DNA of 64,000 nucleotides from Trema orientale (GCA_002914845.1 JXTC01000492.1:148772-212771), one strand, 5' to 3'; counted from the stretch's first letter, positions 9,396 through 32,495 are shown. Translations and numbers: made by a program. Notes: generated by a model from the sequence alone, not told the origin.

Positions 9396-11654
9396 ATAGG
9401 AAACTAAAAAACACCATAATTAAGTCTGAGAATGACATTACAACTACATTTACTAATTCATAAAAAGGAGTAAGTAGAAAAGGAATAGAAGATATAAGAA
9501 ATAAAGAGTGGGGAAGACTAAGATTCACTTTCATGTGTAACTAATTAATATGTAAACACATGAAAGTGAAAGTTTTTCTCTTTGCTCATTCTCTTCCCAC
9601 CCATCCATCACGGATTATCAAACATATCCTTAATACATAGATAAATGACAGAAAGAGTCGACACCTTAGAACTAATGCTGCAATGGCACAATAGGACTAA
9701 TTTGCCAAGAGAAAGAAAAGAATTGAGACCAATGGTTAAAAAAAAGAAGAAAAAGACTGAGACCAATTGTGCAAAAAAAAGTCTTCTTTTTATTATTGAG
9801 TGGCTCTTTACAGGCTGATAATAATGATAAATTTCGTCCCATTAGTTTTTCATGATCAAATATGGTAAATGTATTATTTTAAAAAGAAAAACCTAAAGAG
9901 TATAAAGTCTATCTGTTTTTTATTTTTTATTTTTCTTTTAAGGAAAAGACATACACTTGGATTGAAGTTTTTTTTTTTATTTTTTATTTCCAAAAATATT
10001 ATAGTAGTGAACAATATGGTCTTGTTGTGCTATTGGTTTCCGGATATTACACCCACTGGGAAATTGTTACTCATCCTTTTTTCTTTGCATTTATCTTCTT
10101 AACATTACAAATTGTGGCATTTTGGCCCTTGCTGTCCAATATTGTCATTATTTCATCACATGCCTATCATGACCACACCATAATTCGAAAATTATTTAGG
10201 ATCCGTTGGAAAATGAGGCCTATTAGGACAAACTCTTTTACATCTCTTTCTCGGATGGCATATTCCTCATTTGACGCGTGTACAAATACGTCCCTCTAGC
10301 AACTCAAGTTTATAATCAGACTTTCTTTCTAGCTTATTACATCTGCCACTTTATTTTTTCACCAAATTTCAGACATAACTGCACAAAATGTCATACATTT
10401 TTTTTTAAGTGGGACTTAACTAATAACCTATACTTGTTACAAATTAAAAAAAAACACCTACTACTACTTAATCCCCACTCCACTCCATTAAGAATAATAG
10501 GTTTTCACAAAATGTCATACATTAATTACACAAATATCACTCATGGACTTCAACTCCCAATATATGTTACAGCTTATGGGCCAGTTTGAGATTTTTTTTA
10601 TAACCTCTTATTCTGATTATCGAATAATTTATGTTACACCCAATGTTTGTGGTAAACCTACTTTTTCTTAAATTGTTTCATAATCTGTTGTCTAAAAAGC
10701 AGCTTTTGAAAGTAAACTATTTGATAAAAGATTTTAAAAGTGATTGACACAGAATCCAACCACTTTTCACAGTAGTTTTGAGAGGAAAAAAGATCTATCT
10801 TTAATCTTTAGCTTCCAACATTTTCAAAATCATAAATTCTCTGAACAAAACAGTAATACTAAACTGATCACTTCTTAAACCCATTATTTTGTGAAAGAGG
10901 AAGGTTATTCTTGGCTTAAGCTTTGGTTTTAATTTTTTTTCCGCTCTAAGAAGCATGGAGTACAACATGTATTCTGATGAAAATCTAGCATATGCGTGAG
11001 TGCCTACAGCCGGTTTTGGGTCGAGGCCATGTTCTAAAATTCGCTAGTGAAGTCCCATGATTCTATCGGCATGAACAATCTCTACATGTTTCTAGCCACG
11101 ATCCTCCTGGATCACAATTATGGTGATTGCTGATCATCATGGTGGCAAGAACGAAAGATATATATATATATATATATGGGTGAGGTTATATATATATATA
11201 ATTGTTGGGGAGGGAGGTATATATATATTGTTGGGATAAATGAGATGTGCCGCATTTCTCACTATATGCGACCCAAGGAAAGAATAACATAATCGGAGTT
11301 GAAGTTTTTGAGTAACATTTTGTCTAATTATTGCACAGTATTTTATGTTATGGTCAGTTATAAACTGGACATAATATTTGGTGACAAAGTAAAGTGATAA
11401 AGTAGTAAAAAACTAAAAAGAAAATGTCTAATTATTAAATTGAATTGCTTAAAGAATAGTCGTACACCTATCAAATGAGTAAGATGACATGAGAAATGCC
11501 TGTAAAAGAGTTTGTTCTTAGCAAATCTCGTTGAAAAATTTAAAGCTTTCAAGAATATTAAAGGGTTGGAAATGAAGGTATGTCATTTCCCCCACAATAA
11601 TATGCCTTCAAAAGATCAGCTTCAAGGACCAAAATACCTTATATCATATATATA
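9396..11654. other. Intergenic, no gene recognised
   Basis: A+T-rich sequence with no coding exon I can support. The first exons of the GH1 gene were looked for here (QYEG-type motif, signal peptide) and not found. It contains (TA)n tracts at about 11159-11178, 11189-11202 and 11218-11229. Confidence 0.45.
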
Positions 11655-11894
11655 GGGCACCAATCCAGTAGGTATTTTTTTTTTTACCTATGCATAGGTA
11701 TTAATTGGGTCAATGAAAAAAAATTTTGCACATTTTTTTATTATAAAAAGTAGGAGAGAGAAATAGCATTAACGATGCACGTCTTTTTATGTACTTGATT
11801 ATAGCCGTTAGATTACCATTAATGATGATCTAACGGCTAAAAAAAAAATACCTACACATAGGTAAAAAAAAAAATACCTACTAGATTGGCAACC
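11655..11894. mobile_element. MITE family M1, copy 1, inserted in TA repeat
   Basis: The terminal inverted repeats read GGGCACCAATCCAGTAGGT on the left and GGTTGCCAATCTAGTAGGT on the reverse strand of the right end. The element is 240 bp, flanked by TATATATA on both sides. Inside is a palindrome, AGCCGTTAGAT...ATCTAACGGCT. It has no coding capacity. A second copy lies at 40082-40471. Confidence 0.8.
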
Positions 11895-12019
11895 ATATAT
11901 ATATATATAACGTAATTAATGGGGAAGAAAAAGATAGGATCAATCTTAATAAGGGTGTAAAAGTGGGACTACGTACTACCACAGAAAAAAGCAAAGCTAC
12001 TTTTGTTAGATTTAAATGG

Positions 12020-12575
12020 GATGTTATCATTTAATTTATATCTTATATTTTGTCTATTTGTTATGTTTATATATTGTGTTTTAATTATTATTAACATTGA
12101 CCTTTATATTTGAAATTTATAACAGATTTATATTATCTTTAAATGAACACCAATTTTAGTCATTAAGTTTATAATAATACTCTTTTAAACTCTAAGGATA
12201 CATACTTTAAAAACTAATTTAAGCTTAAAACTAACTAAAATCAATAACTAAGACGACAAATTAGAAAATAATTTAAAAACCTTAGAATTTTTTAATATTT
12301 ATTAACTTATTTAGGAATTTTAAATTAAAAAGTAAAAAACTTTAGAAATATTTTCAATATTTATTAACTTATTATTAATTCTATGTAAGTTATATTTTCT
12401 TGTTTAAATTACATGTTTAAAATTTAAAAGTATATTTTGGTAAATTCAATAGTCAAAATTAGTGTTTTAGCCATAAATAATATAAATTTGTTATAAGTTT
12501 TAAACCTAAAGAAGAATTTTGATAATAATCAAATACTACATAAATTAACAACCAGTAAAAATGTAAGGTATAAGA
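12020..12575. mobile_element. Fold-back MITE family M4, diverged copy
   Basis: The left arm (ATATCTTATATTTTG...ATTATTATTAACATTGACC) matches the reverse complement of the right arm (TTGATAATAATC...AAGGTATAAGAAT) over about 120 bp. Both arms resemble the arms of the better-preserved copy at 41313-41642. It ends about 60 bp upstream of another MITE piece and 180 bp upstream of the first retained GH1 exon. Confidence 0.55.
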
Positions 12576-12636
12576 ATGTAATTATTTTTAATTTAGAGTT
12601 CTGATTTCTTTGATTAATTATGACACACACATATAT

Positions 12637-12718
12637 ACAAAAAAATTTAATGCCATTACTATTTTTTTAAGTATCCATCCACGGTCACAAAAAAATTGTA
12701 ACCATTGAGAAATCCTCC
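12637..12718 (-). mobile_element. Partial MITE family M2 copy
   Basis: The reverse complement matches the left part of the element at 36224-36437: GGAGGATTTCTCAATGGTTA, then TTTTTTTGTGACCGTGGATGG and AATGGCATTAA. Only one terminus is present, again next to a (TA)n run (12719-12730). It ends 36 bp before the first retained GH1 exon. Confidence 0.6.
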
Positions 12719-12754
12719 ATATATATATATTTATATGAGACTTTTTATTGACAG

Positions 12755-22970
<10,216 letters not shown>

Positions 22971-23641
22971 ACCATATTTTGCGTAATGATCAGATAATTA
23001 AGATATTTAAGAGATGGATATTCTAGCTAAGAGATTGATATTCTAGCTAATACTCTTTACTCCTTGATTTTATGTTCATGAATTTAGTGGAAGTAATTGA
23101 TTCTTCTAATATATACGAGAATGAAGTTCGTGAATTCACATTGATGTTTTTTTTGTTGAGCATAGGACTCAATATCCTAGTAGAAGTGTATGTGTAATTT
23201 GTAGTATTTAATACTTCCTGAATTCCTATATTTGTGAAGTTCTTATTTCATTATATTAGAGTCTTAATATATTTATGATTGCTATTTTGTGTATGTTATA
23301 TTTTTAGGTTGAGTGAGATTCTCGTTCTAACTCATGGGTCGATAAATATAACTATAGAGGTCAAAAGCAAAGTGAACTTTTTAGTAGTATGGAATAAATC
23401 TGTGAGATAGAGCATGGAAAACTTGCAAAGGAGAGTATTAAACCTTTACGTGATTTATCTGATATGGTGAAAATAATATTCTGAGTTATGTTTGATAGAC
23501 ATAAACTATATTTTATAGCTGAACTACGTTAATTTTGTGTATCATCTTTGTTCTTTATTATCTCTTATTTTCTTTGACCGTTTAGATAATATTTAGTGAT
23601 CGAGCGTGTTTTCGGAACAAGATGCAACAAAATGCAATAAG
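22971..23641. other. GH1 3' flank, no further gene
   Basis: The first few hundred bases after the stop codon probably hold the 3' UTR. From about 23300 the sequence probably belongs to the LTR of the copia remnant, because a primer-binding site follows at 23642, but I could not place the LTR ends. Confidence 0.4.
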
Positions 23642-23709
23642 TGGTATCTAGAGCATAAGTTGAAATCTGCTACGCACAAGATTAATATAAAATATTGTGA
23701 AAATTAAAT

Positions 23710-25075
23710 ATGACAACTTCGAGTTCCACCAAATTCGAAATGTTAGGATTCAATGATTCCAACTATCTTCCTTGAAAAATGAAGGTGCCCTCGCTTCTCA
23801 TAAAGGATAGTTTGTGGTTGCCTTGAAGGGAAAGGAAAATAAGACGAAAGAGATAAAAGATGAAGTGTTGGATGAGAAAGACGAGTTTGCCATGGCAAAA
23901 ATTTATCTTGCACTGGAAGAGATGGTTTTGTTCAATATGGCTAAAGGTTTATATGATAAGTTACAAAATCTATATGAAGGAAAACCAATATCAAATAAGA
24001 TTTTCCTATGAAATAAGCTCTATAACCTCAAGATGGCAGAGGATTTTTCCTTTCAGGAATCCTTGAGTGAGTTTAATGATGCAAATGAAGCTGCTCAACC
24101 GCACGTGCAAGAGGAGGAGCATTCACATGGGCTTGGAGGAACTCAAGGGCAGCAATCACGTAATCCATTAAGCTTGCCAAGTGAGCCGATCACAAGATTT
24201 AGAGCCATGAGATTCAAAGAGGCATTAAATGGGCTGATTCAACATATTGGAGAGATGGCAAACGCATGGAGGCCTGATATTAGCCCAAATCAGGTCCAAG
24301 GAAACCTAGTCACTATGATTAAGGTTCTAGAAGAGTTCATTTGAAGTCTACATATTTTTCTAAGTCTTTTATACTTTTAGGAAACTTCTTTAATTCAGAT
24401 TTAGTTATTTTCGGATTTAATTATTTTTATTTTAGGAGAGGGTTGCCACATATCAAAATAACATTAATTTACCTTAAATTAAGTTTAAATTCGACTCTTA
24501 TATAAAGGAGAGAGCTTTGAACGTTTTTCAGAGCATAGTGAATCAATAATATTGTGAATTATTCGTGTTTTCTTCATTCTTGAGAAGATTCTTGAACTTA
24601 TCAAGTTAACTCTTGTGGCGTTCAAAACAACCAGACTTATCCCATTGATTCTTGGGTGGTTCTTGAGGATTCTTGGTGTGGTGTCTTTAATCTATCGTAG
24701 TTCTCGGTTCGTATCTTGTTGGGTAACGAGTCAAGACTCAACATTCTTATGACTTGGTGGTCTTGGGTTCGAATTCCATAATTGGTACTGCGTTTCATCA
24801 CGATTGTTGGTGGGGTTCATATCATTTAATACTCCGATGAGTAGATTAGAGGTAATTGTTGAGAAGATTGATGAAAAGAAAAGGGCTACTCTATTGCTTT
24901 GTTCAATGCTAGAACCTTAGGACACATTGATCATGAATATTGGTAAAAATACAGATCTCACCTATGAATCTGCAGAATCTATGTTTGTAGTTGAGGAGTC
25001 ACATGGGAAAATAGAAATAATCTTGATTAAATATTATCAAGTTCCACTTAATCTGAAAACAGATTTAATCATCAA
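23710..25075 (+). pseudogene. copia gag (UBN2-type) pseudogene, split
   Basis: The frame from 23710 carries F-N-D-S-N-Y at the N-terminus. After in-frame stops it continues with A-K-I-Y-L-A-L, L-Y-D-K-L-Q-N-L-Y-E-G-K-P, N-K-L-Y-N-L-K-M-A-E and L-S-E-F-N-D, the standard order for copia gag. The part after the gypsy insertion continues with K-I-D-E-K and D-T-L-I-M-N-I-G. Stops and a frame change make it non-functional. Gag forms the particle in which reverse transcription takes place. Confidence 0.7.
24081..24824 (+). mobile_element. Ty3/gypsy 3' end: polyprotein C-terminus plus LTR
   Basis: The frame from 24081 to 24344 carries L-P-S-E-P-I-T-R-F-R-A-M-R-F-K-E-A-L, the familiar C-terminal tail of plant gypsy polyproteins (P-x-T-R-x-[RK]-A-[KR]-R-F). 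It ends with E-E-F-I and TGA. The following 480 bp has LTR-like features: GGGTTGCCACAT, a TATATAAAG box (about 24500-24507) and TTCTTGAGAAGATTC. The 5' part of the element is missing. Confidence 0.6.
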
Positions 25076-25221
25076 GTCTTAAACTGTGCTTGGTTTCTCT
25101 TCATTCTAATAGAAGTTCTGTATAAGAAAATAATTTAGCAAGAGAACAAGTCATTTTTCTGAAAAGTCTCCTTAAAAAAAAGTTCCAAAATAAGATAATC
25201 ATTGAGACAACAAATTAATAG

Positions 25222-25662
25222 GTCCTGTTTGGGATTCCTTCTAAATTCTGTTTTTAGCTTTTAAAAGCAGTTAGAGAAAAAAGAGAATGGGGAATATATT
25301 TGGTAAGTTATTGCTTTTAGTCAACAGATTTTAAAAGTTACAGTGTAACCGCCATTTTAAGCGAAATTTGAGAAGCAAAGTAAGGATTACTTTTCAAAGT
25401 TAATTCTGCTATCATAATACAAATTATCTGAAATAATATTTTTACAGCATATATAATCTATAGTTTACCAAATACTAGATGTTGTTTTTAAATAGTACAA
25501 CAATTTGGTAAATTAAATTTACCAAATACCTAAACCTGCTTTCTCACAACTGCTTCTTTTTCACAGCACAGCTACAGCAAGGCTACAGTATAGTTGCAGC
25601 ACAACAGCAGCATAGCACAACACAATACAGTATAGCACAACAGTACCAAACTAACCCCTATA
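25222..25662. mobile_element. MITE-like segment M7
   Basis: The left end reads GGTCCTGTTTGGGA. The reverse strand of the right end reads GGGGTTAGTTTGGTA, giving similar termini around a TTTGG core. The interior is A+T-rich and non-coding. Part of it recurs in copy B of the local duplication (27521-27680 and 34773-34945). No target duplication is firm. Confidence 0.4.
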
Positions 25663-27520
25663 AATATTCAGATGCCCAAATGAGGAAAGTTGGCTTCTTG
25701 AGTTTAGTTAGGCAATACTATTATAATTAAAAAAAGCATGATTCTCTAAAAATATTTATAATAAAAAGAATTGGAGGAAGTTTTTTGAAAAAGGACAAAC
25801 AAAATTCTATTTATAAGTCCATATGGTCCCATTTTTAGACAATTTTTTTGCCCTAAAATATTACAAAATCAGAGAAAAAGAAAAGTGAAATAGACCAAAA
25901 CGGAAAATAGAGGGCATTAATCCATAAATAATTCATATCTCCATTAAATTTGATTTCTGCATAAAAATTGTAACTTTATGTGCAAAGAAAAAAAAATAGG
26001 AAACCCAACTTAGATCTCAATCTAATCAAACTGATGAACACAAAATTCATAATTTAATTAAATTTTGTCTTCCTCTTTTTCTTTCCTCCTAAAATAAAAA
26101 GTTCAACCCCTATCTTCTGAGTTTTCATCATAAAATTGGGGAAATCTAGGATATATTCAAGCAAGATAGTGTAGTTGACTAGAGGAGTAAAATGATGATG
26201 TTGAAGACTATTAGACAAGAGAGTAGAATTACAGATGATAAGATAGATAAGAATAGACTATTAGAATTTATAGTGAGAAGTTTGTCAAAGAAAAGTAAAT
26301 TAAAGATATTTTTTTCTTTACTTTACTCTTTTTTCAAAATCTAGAAAATGGATGTTCATTAAAAGAATTAATTTAAAGTATCTATTATTTAAATATTAGT
26401 ACCTGTCTTGTGGGTTTTGTCATGGGTGTGAGCAGGGACGGACGTACCTTGGGGCAAGTAGGGGCTAGAGCTCCCACTCAGCTTTCTTAAATTCAGATTT
26501 TACCCCTAAAATTGGGTTTACTTTTTTTAGAAAAAACCCCTTGCATGCCCCTACTCAATTTTTTTTTTCTATGCGCTTCTATTTGTGTTTCTTAATTTCA
26601 TTGTTTCTATTCAAAATTTAGGATATACTTCTCTTATTTTTCTGAAAATTCTAAACTCCATTGGTTATTGAAAAAGAAAAATAAACTACCAATTACACTC
26701 TAAAATATAAAACCCTCATTGAATATAACTTTCTTCCTTCATTAAACTCTCAAGTCGGTTAATACTTCTTCTTCTTCTCTTCTTTTTATTTTTTTTCCTT
26801 TTTCTTTTTACTCATATTAAATACTATAATGGATTCCTCAGGTTTTACTTTCCACTTAATTCTCAAAGTTAGATTACGCTTGGTTGTATTTTTCTTGTAA
26901 TTACATATATATATATATATTTAATTCTATAGCTCCTATTATTCGATGAAACGATTTTTCTTTATACTTTTGACAAATAAATATAATATTCAAAATATGG
27001 TCGTATGCTTAGCCTGATGAAAATTATACCCACCTCTAATCTTGAAGTATTAAGTTCAAATATCTCCATCCCTAATTGTCAATATATATATAACATTCAA
27101 TATCAAACAACTAAAAAAGAAGATCATGACAAAGATATGTAATTTTGATATAATAGACATAAGGTTGCCATAAAGTTTTTTCAAAATATGAAAATATTAC
27201 TAAATAGTTAAAATTCCGGCTTCTTATATGATCTGTTTCTTAAAAAAAAATTGTTCATTTTGCCCCCACTATATTTAAATCCTAGATTCGTCACTGGCAA
27301 TGTGCACATGCTTATAAAAGTACTCTTGTGTAGGCAACTCCATATAAATTGACTTATTTTGGATCATTTGATCAAAACAAATGGCTTAAAAGAGAGCTTT
27401 ACCCAATAAGGGTAAAAAAGACCGCCCTTACAATAACCTCTCCTGTAAATAAAAGTCAAATTTAAAATAAATTTTAAAATTTAACTACATTGGAGTAAGA
27501 TTTTCATATTCAATACTAAG
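25289..27520. repeat. Tandem duplication copy A
   Basis: The unit runs from GGAATATATTTGGTAAGTTA to CAATACTAAG and is followed without a gap by copy B, which starts GGGGAAGGGGAGGTATTTGG at 27521. The copies share MITE-like pieces, the element at 26436-27297 and the end TAAGATTTT.ATTCAAT.CTAAG. Copy A lacks all the later insertions found in copy B. It contains no gene. Confidence 0.85.
26436..27297. mobile_element. hAT-like non-autonomous element M6, copy A
   Basis: The left end reads CAGGGACGGACGTACCTTGG. The right end on the reverse strand reads CCAGTGACGAATCTAGGATT. CAGGGACGGA/CAGTGACGRA ends are widespread in plant non-autonomous DNA elements. It carries two short (TA)n tracts (about 26905-26921 and 27082-27092) that are the insertion sites of two MITEs in copy B. 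Confidence 0.5.
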
Positions 27521-28298
27521 GGGGAAGGGGAGGTATTTGGTAAGTTACAGCTTTTGGTCAATAAATTTTAAAAATTATTGTATAATCGCTGTTTTAAGCA
27601 AAATTTGAGAAGCAATGTAAGGGTTGGTTTTCAAAGTTGATTCTGCTGTCTCAATACAAATTATCTAAAGGTAACATTTTTATTGAGTCATGCTCTACAT
27701 CATCAATCATACACTCTTATTTTGAAATTAACAAACACATGATTAAGATCTAATAATCTACTTGAGTGTGCAGCAAGTTTAAATTGAAAAGATCAGAAGA
27801 CATTCAAGATGGATTATGGCTAAGAGCTTGAAGATAAAAATCAAGAATACAAGACTTAGATCAACAAAGGTTTTACACTTAGTTCTTGTACTTGAATATT
27901 TGTCTACACTTTGTATGATCTTAATGGCTCAAATTTTTTATACATTGGTCTTTTTTAGAGCTAAACTGTCAAATCTGTTTATTTCAAATTAAAATATAAA
28001 ATTTATTTTACACAAACTTTTAAATTGATTTATGAATTTTTATAATCTCTATATTACACATTAAATCAATTTATAAAGTCAACTTTTGGAAATAACTGAA
28101 AAAGACTTGAAATAAATTTGAAAAACCAGTCTCAGACAGAATCGGTAGACCGGTTGTAAGAATCAGTTGACTGATTCCTCTATTTTTCGTTTTTAACGAC
28201 TTTTTAAAATCCAACTGTTAGAACCGCACTTTCAACGGTTAGTATTTTCAATCTACCAAAAGTGAATTTTCGGTTTGCCGAAAATGACAGATTGTCTT

Positions 28299-29811
28299 TG
28301 ATGAGTATGTATTTTACTCACAAATCAAGTATTCTCCAAGTTCAAATAATTGTAATTTCTCAAGCATTTGTGTTGTTTTAATGTTATTTTGTGTTTTTAT
28401 TGTAGAAAATAAGAAATTAAGACTTACTGTATATTCGGCACCAAAAAGGAGAAGTTTACGAAGCCGTTAATAGCCGAAATGAGGCTCGGAGTATCGAAGA
28501 GAGCTAAAAAGCTCAACTGGACCAGCAGCTAGGCGCTGCGGTGCTTAAAATGGGCACCATAGTGCCTCAGCTCCAGGGCACTGGTACCGCGGTGCCACTG
28601 CGATTTTAGCACGCGCACAAGCCGAATTTTCTCCATTTTGCAGCCACGTGTCCACTCATTTTTGGCCAACTTTAAGAGCAATTTTTGACCCTTGATCTAA
28701 CACCAATGGATGGTTAGATTTTTCCATTTCTTAGATCATCTTAGTACCCTTTAAATACACACTTTAGCCTCTATTTAAAGTGTGGGGAGTTGGAAGAGGA
28801 GGCACACCCTTGAGAGCTAAAAATCCTAGAGAGAGAGAACTTTGGAGCTGAAATTTAGAGAGGATTCTTGAGAAACATGCTTGAAGAATTGAAGGCTTGA
28901 AGTTTTACCCCCACAAAAGAGTTTTCTTTTCATCTTTCTCACCCTAATCTCATTTGAATTTTGTATTGTACATATTGTATAATTTGTTTAGAATATTGAA
29001 ATTCTTTATGAGATTAGCCTTGGATTCTACTATGCTTGGATTGATTCTCTATCTTAGGATTTGATGTACCCTTTTTATACTTTGTTTTACTTATTTTGTT
29101 AATTGTTGGCTTATATGCAATTATCTATTCATTTATGTTTCTTCTTGCTTATTGCCTCTAATTTATTTGGCCAATGAATTAGTTGAACTTAGGTTGTGAT
29201 TTTGATACTTGAGAGAGTTTGATTTCATAAACTGGAATTGAGAAACATAGTTTAGGTTGTTGTGAGACCGAGAGGAGATCAACATCTAGATAATCAAATT
29301 AGAAAGTTCTTAAGGGCTAGACGTAATGAGTGCTTAGAGAACCGGGTTAGATAGAGATATCAACTTGGGCACTTAGGCATATTATCTCATTCGGCACTCG
29401 AGAGAGGGAATGAGGTTAGATTAGGTCGCTTGATTAGAGAATTTAGTGGAATTAGTCTAATAATTACTTAATTTGACGAATTTAGGAATAATTAGGAGAA
29501 ATCATGTCCTTAGTATATTAGTGCATAGTAATTTCCATATTTTATTTACATAATTTTTTCTATCTTTATTTTTACTCATTTTATTTTAAATTAATTTAGT
29601 TTTGATGCCTAGATAAAATTAGGTTATGATAATTTTGGTATTTAACAACTAATCTAAAATCCAATCTCTGTAGATCGAACCTTCTTGCCGCTATACTAGT
29701 TAATTCTAAGTTTTATTAGACTTGTTAGGTTAGTTAATAGGAGGTAATTATAAATATTAATTTGACACTGGGTGTTTATTTTCAACGACATAAACGTGTT
29801 CTCCATTGTCA
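28299..29811 (+). repeat. 5' LTR of Tat/Athila-like element
   Basis: It starts TGATGAGTATGT and ends CTCCATTGTCA. It is near-identical in order to 32510-34023, including GCCGAAATGAGGCTCGGAG and CATAGTGCCTCAGCTC. One of the differences is a GACAGTGGCACC insert in the 3' copy (near 32806-32818). Confidence 0.9.
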
Positions 29812-29816
29812 AATTT

Positions 29817-29833
29817 TGGCGCCGTTGCCGGGG
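29817..29833 (+). other. Primer-binding site (Tat/Athila type)
   Basis: TGGCGCCGTTGCCGGGG follows the 5' LTR after a 5-bp spacer. This is the primer site characteristic of plant Tat/Athila/Ogre elements. Confidence 0.9.
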
Positions 29834-30061
29834 ATTTGCATTTTCAGATTGTTATTGATATCGAAAGTAAGTAGCTTGATTTTAAATTCAGCGTTTATTT
29901 TTATTTTTCATTTTTTATTTCTATTTTCTTATTATTTATTTTGTGAGGTACTTGAAGATGGTAGATCGATAAGTCCTCATAAGATTTGCTCAACGAGATT
30001 TGGAGCCGTTTCATTGTGCATGGTGGAGATACAAATAATTGCTCATCAATTTCCCTAATCA

Positions 30062-30503
30062 TGGCTTCTCTTGGGAGTGTCAACTACAAATCTTCCTCCA
30101 TAATTTATAGCCTGAAACAAGAATATGGGTGGAAAAAGGAGATGGTACCGTCTATTTCTACCAATTATCCGTCGATGAAGCCTATTGGTTATTGGAAGAC
30201 ATGGCCAATTTTGATTATCAAAGTTGGAATTATCCACTAAGCCACCTCGGTTTAGGTGATAATTCTAACAGTTTGGTGCCATGGTATGACACTCTACATT
30301 ATCAAGCGGAGTCTTCTCTCAGCCTTGAAGAGCTAGTTACCCAATTTTCAGAGGAGACAAGGCTCCATATAGAAAGTTGGAGAGAATGGATACGGTGGCA
30401 AGGGACGCACAAGAAATATACAATTGTGAAAGCCACCGAGAGCAGATGGGCACAAGCGAGAGGAGATTGGCACAAGCGGGAGGATCTTTGGGTTATTCAA
30501 TGA
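30062..30503 (+). pseudogene. Unrecognised decayed ORF in the Tat/Athila-like element
   Basis: A short coding-like stretch begins at ATG 30062. It shifts frame near 30129 and runs to 30503, ending in W-V-I-Q. It is rich in Trp, Tyr and acidic residues (Y-W-L-L-E-D-M, W-Y-D-T-L-H-Y) and its C-terminal part is helical (W-R-E-W-I-R-W). I do not recognise a family. It lies about 230 bp after the primer site, where gag would start, so it may be a gag remnant. No zinc knuckle or pol follows. Confidence 0.35.
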
Positions 30504-32495
30504 TGAGTACTCAAGTGATGAGGAGGTTCAAGACAATACTTATAAATCTCAACCTTTTGAGATCCAAGTTATTATGCCACTGACTATCAAAGCTCATATC
30601 CATAACGATCTTATATGGCCAAAACCTCCTCCATTGCCTCTAGCACCGGTCATTGAAGCCCACCATGCACATGTGCCAAAGTCGAATTAAGTTGAGCGTA
30701 CGAGCCGAGCATTACCATACATTGCCAAGCTTGAGGGCGTTCGACACTAAGACCCATATGTCGTATTGTACAACACGTACTATGGGCGGAGGCCAATCTT
30801 TGATGAGCTTCCAATTTTTATATAGTTGAGCATAAAGACGTGAGGCATAGAGGAATGTCCTGCCACCTCAAGTTAGAGCCACTATGCCTAGAGCACCATT
30901 GTTGCCACCACACTTGGAGGCAAGATGTCTCGCCTCCTAGGTACATTTTCTCACTCCCTTGTCCTTAATTAGATTGAATATTATTGATTGTGAGTTTGGG
31001 AGTAGGGATACTTATTGGTTTATTATTTGTTGGCTTTTGACCTAGTTTATGTATTGGTGGCCATGACTTTTCTTTCCATGACTTGTGCCTTTTATCAATA
31101 TTTTTTTTGTTTGCTTTTCTTTAGTTGTTTTGAATAAGTTGTGAGTTTTGATAAGATGAGATGATTTGGTATTGATGATGTGTATAGTCACTTAGTGTTC
31201 TTTAGGTCTTTTGGAATGCAATTCATTGAATTATCTGTGTGCTTGATTCCCATTGGTTGAATTTCACTATTGACCCTTTACATTTGAGCACCATGAATTA
31301 TGTTCACTTGACTAATTTGAGCTTTAGAGTACACTTATGTGCATTAGTTAGGCTTTAATATCTCATGAGTTCTAGAACCCATTTGAGTATTGCTTGAGGC
31401 GAAATCCTAGGTTAAGTCTCATTGAAGAGAGGATTTAGGCATTTCTTTGGATCGTTTGAGCATTTGAAGCTAACCTTTGAAATTTTTATTCTTAGTTAAC
31501 ACCTCTTGAGCCGATTTGACCTATTTCCTTCATCAACTTCACGAGTGCATTTAAACCACTAAATTAATTCTCATTTCCTAAACTTATCACCAATAGGCAT
31601 GATTGCATTGCACTCTTGCATAATTCGTTGAGCATAAATATAAGTTTGGGTTGTGCTTGGAGAATTGTTGGTGGATTAGTATGATATCAATAAAAGAAAG
31701 GAGAGAGTTGGTATAAATTACGCATTAACTTCTATTCTTTTCAATATTGGTGACAATGTTGATTTTGAGTTTGGGGATGAGGTTTATGTTTCTCTTCATT
31801 TTATCACAATCTTTACCTTATTATTAAAAAAAACAAAAAAAAAAGAAGAAGAAAGAAAAGGAAAAAAAAAAGAGAAAAGAAAAGAAAAGAGAAAAAAATG
31901 AATAAAGGATTGTGGTTAATTTTATGTGTTTTTTGTGAATAAACTTATTGTAGGAAGAATTGAAAGAAGAAAAATATTACAATGGGGTAGTCTAGTGAGT
32001 GAAGTTTATTGGGAATTATGTAAGATCCTTGAATTGTGATGCATGCTTAGGATGATCCGAGCCGAAAATTTTCCTTCTCATCTACCTTTAACCCTAGCCT
32101 TACACTATAACCCTTGAAAGACATCTTTATCTTTAATGACATTATAACCTACATTAGTGGAGAGCGACTTAAAAAACGGGCTTATGGTAGTCCTAAATTG
32201 CATTACTCTTAAGTACATAAGTTTATCCGGAGTTCATTTGGTTAAGTGAAATTGATTATGCACACATTTTCACGAGATGGTCTCGAGTGGAATAAAACCG
32301 ATGCTTGACATTGAAATTCCATATACTTTCAATAGTTGCCTTCCACTTGAACTTAGATCATTTTGTGACTTCGGAGATACATGCATGGTTGTTGATTCGA
32401 TGCAAAACTCACGCTTTGTTATTTACGTTCTTAATACTTGATTTGTGTTTGTTTTCTTCTTTCTTTTATTTTGCTTGAGGACAAGCAAACATTTG
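30504..32495. other. Non-coding interior of the Tat/Athila-like element
   Basis: No coding sequence is visible. It contains a purine-rich A/G tract at about 31824-31901. The final 60 bp (TTGCTTGAGGACAAGCAAAC) is the conserved pre-polypurine-tract segment of this lineage. Confidence 0.6.

Larger units (their letters stand above)
23642..25110 (+). mobile_element. Ty1/copia remnant interrupted by a gypsy 3' end
   Basis: A primer-binding site, TGGTATCTAGAGC (23642-23654), is followed by a copia gag start at 23710 (M-T-T-S-S-S-T-K-F-E) and gag sequence up to about 24080. Gag similarity resumes at about 24832 (R-L-E-V-I-V-E-K-I-D and L-L-L-C-S-M-L). The gap is filled with the C-terminal coding end and 3' LTR of a gypsy element. 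TTTAAT occurs at both junctions (24072-24077 and 24825-24830). Confidence 0.7.

Noticed and set aside
10027-10589. Overlapping + strand frames of 90 and 103 codons
   Set aside because: A+T-rich low-complexity translation, with no recognisable domain or splice structure.
24755-24775. tRNA-like GGGTTCGAATTCC, a possible B box or tRNA gene
   Set aside because: It lies within the gypsy LTR-like segment, without an A box at the right spacing, acceptor stem or CCA-type end, so no tRNA gene is called.
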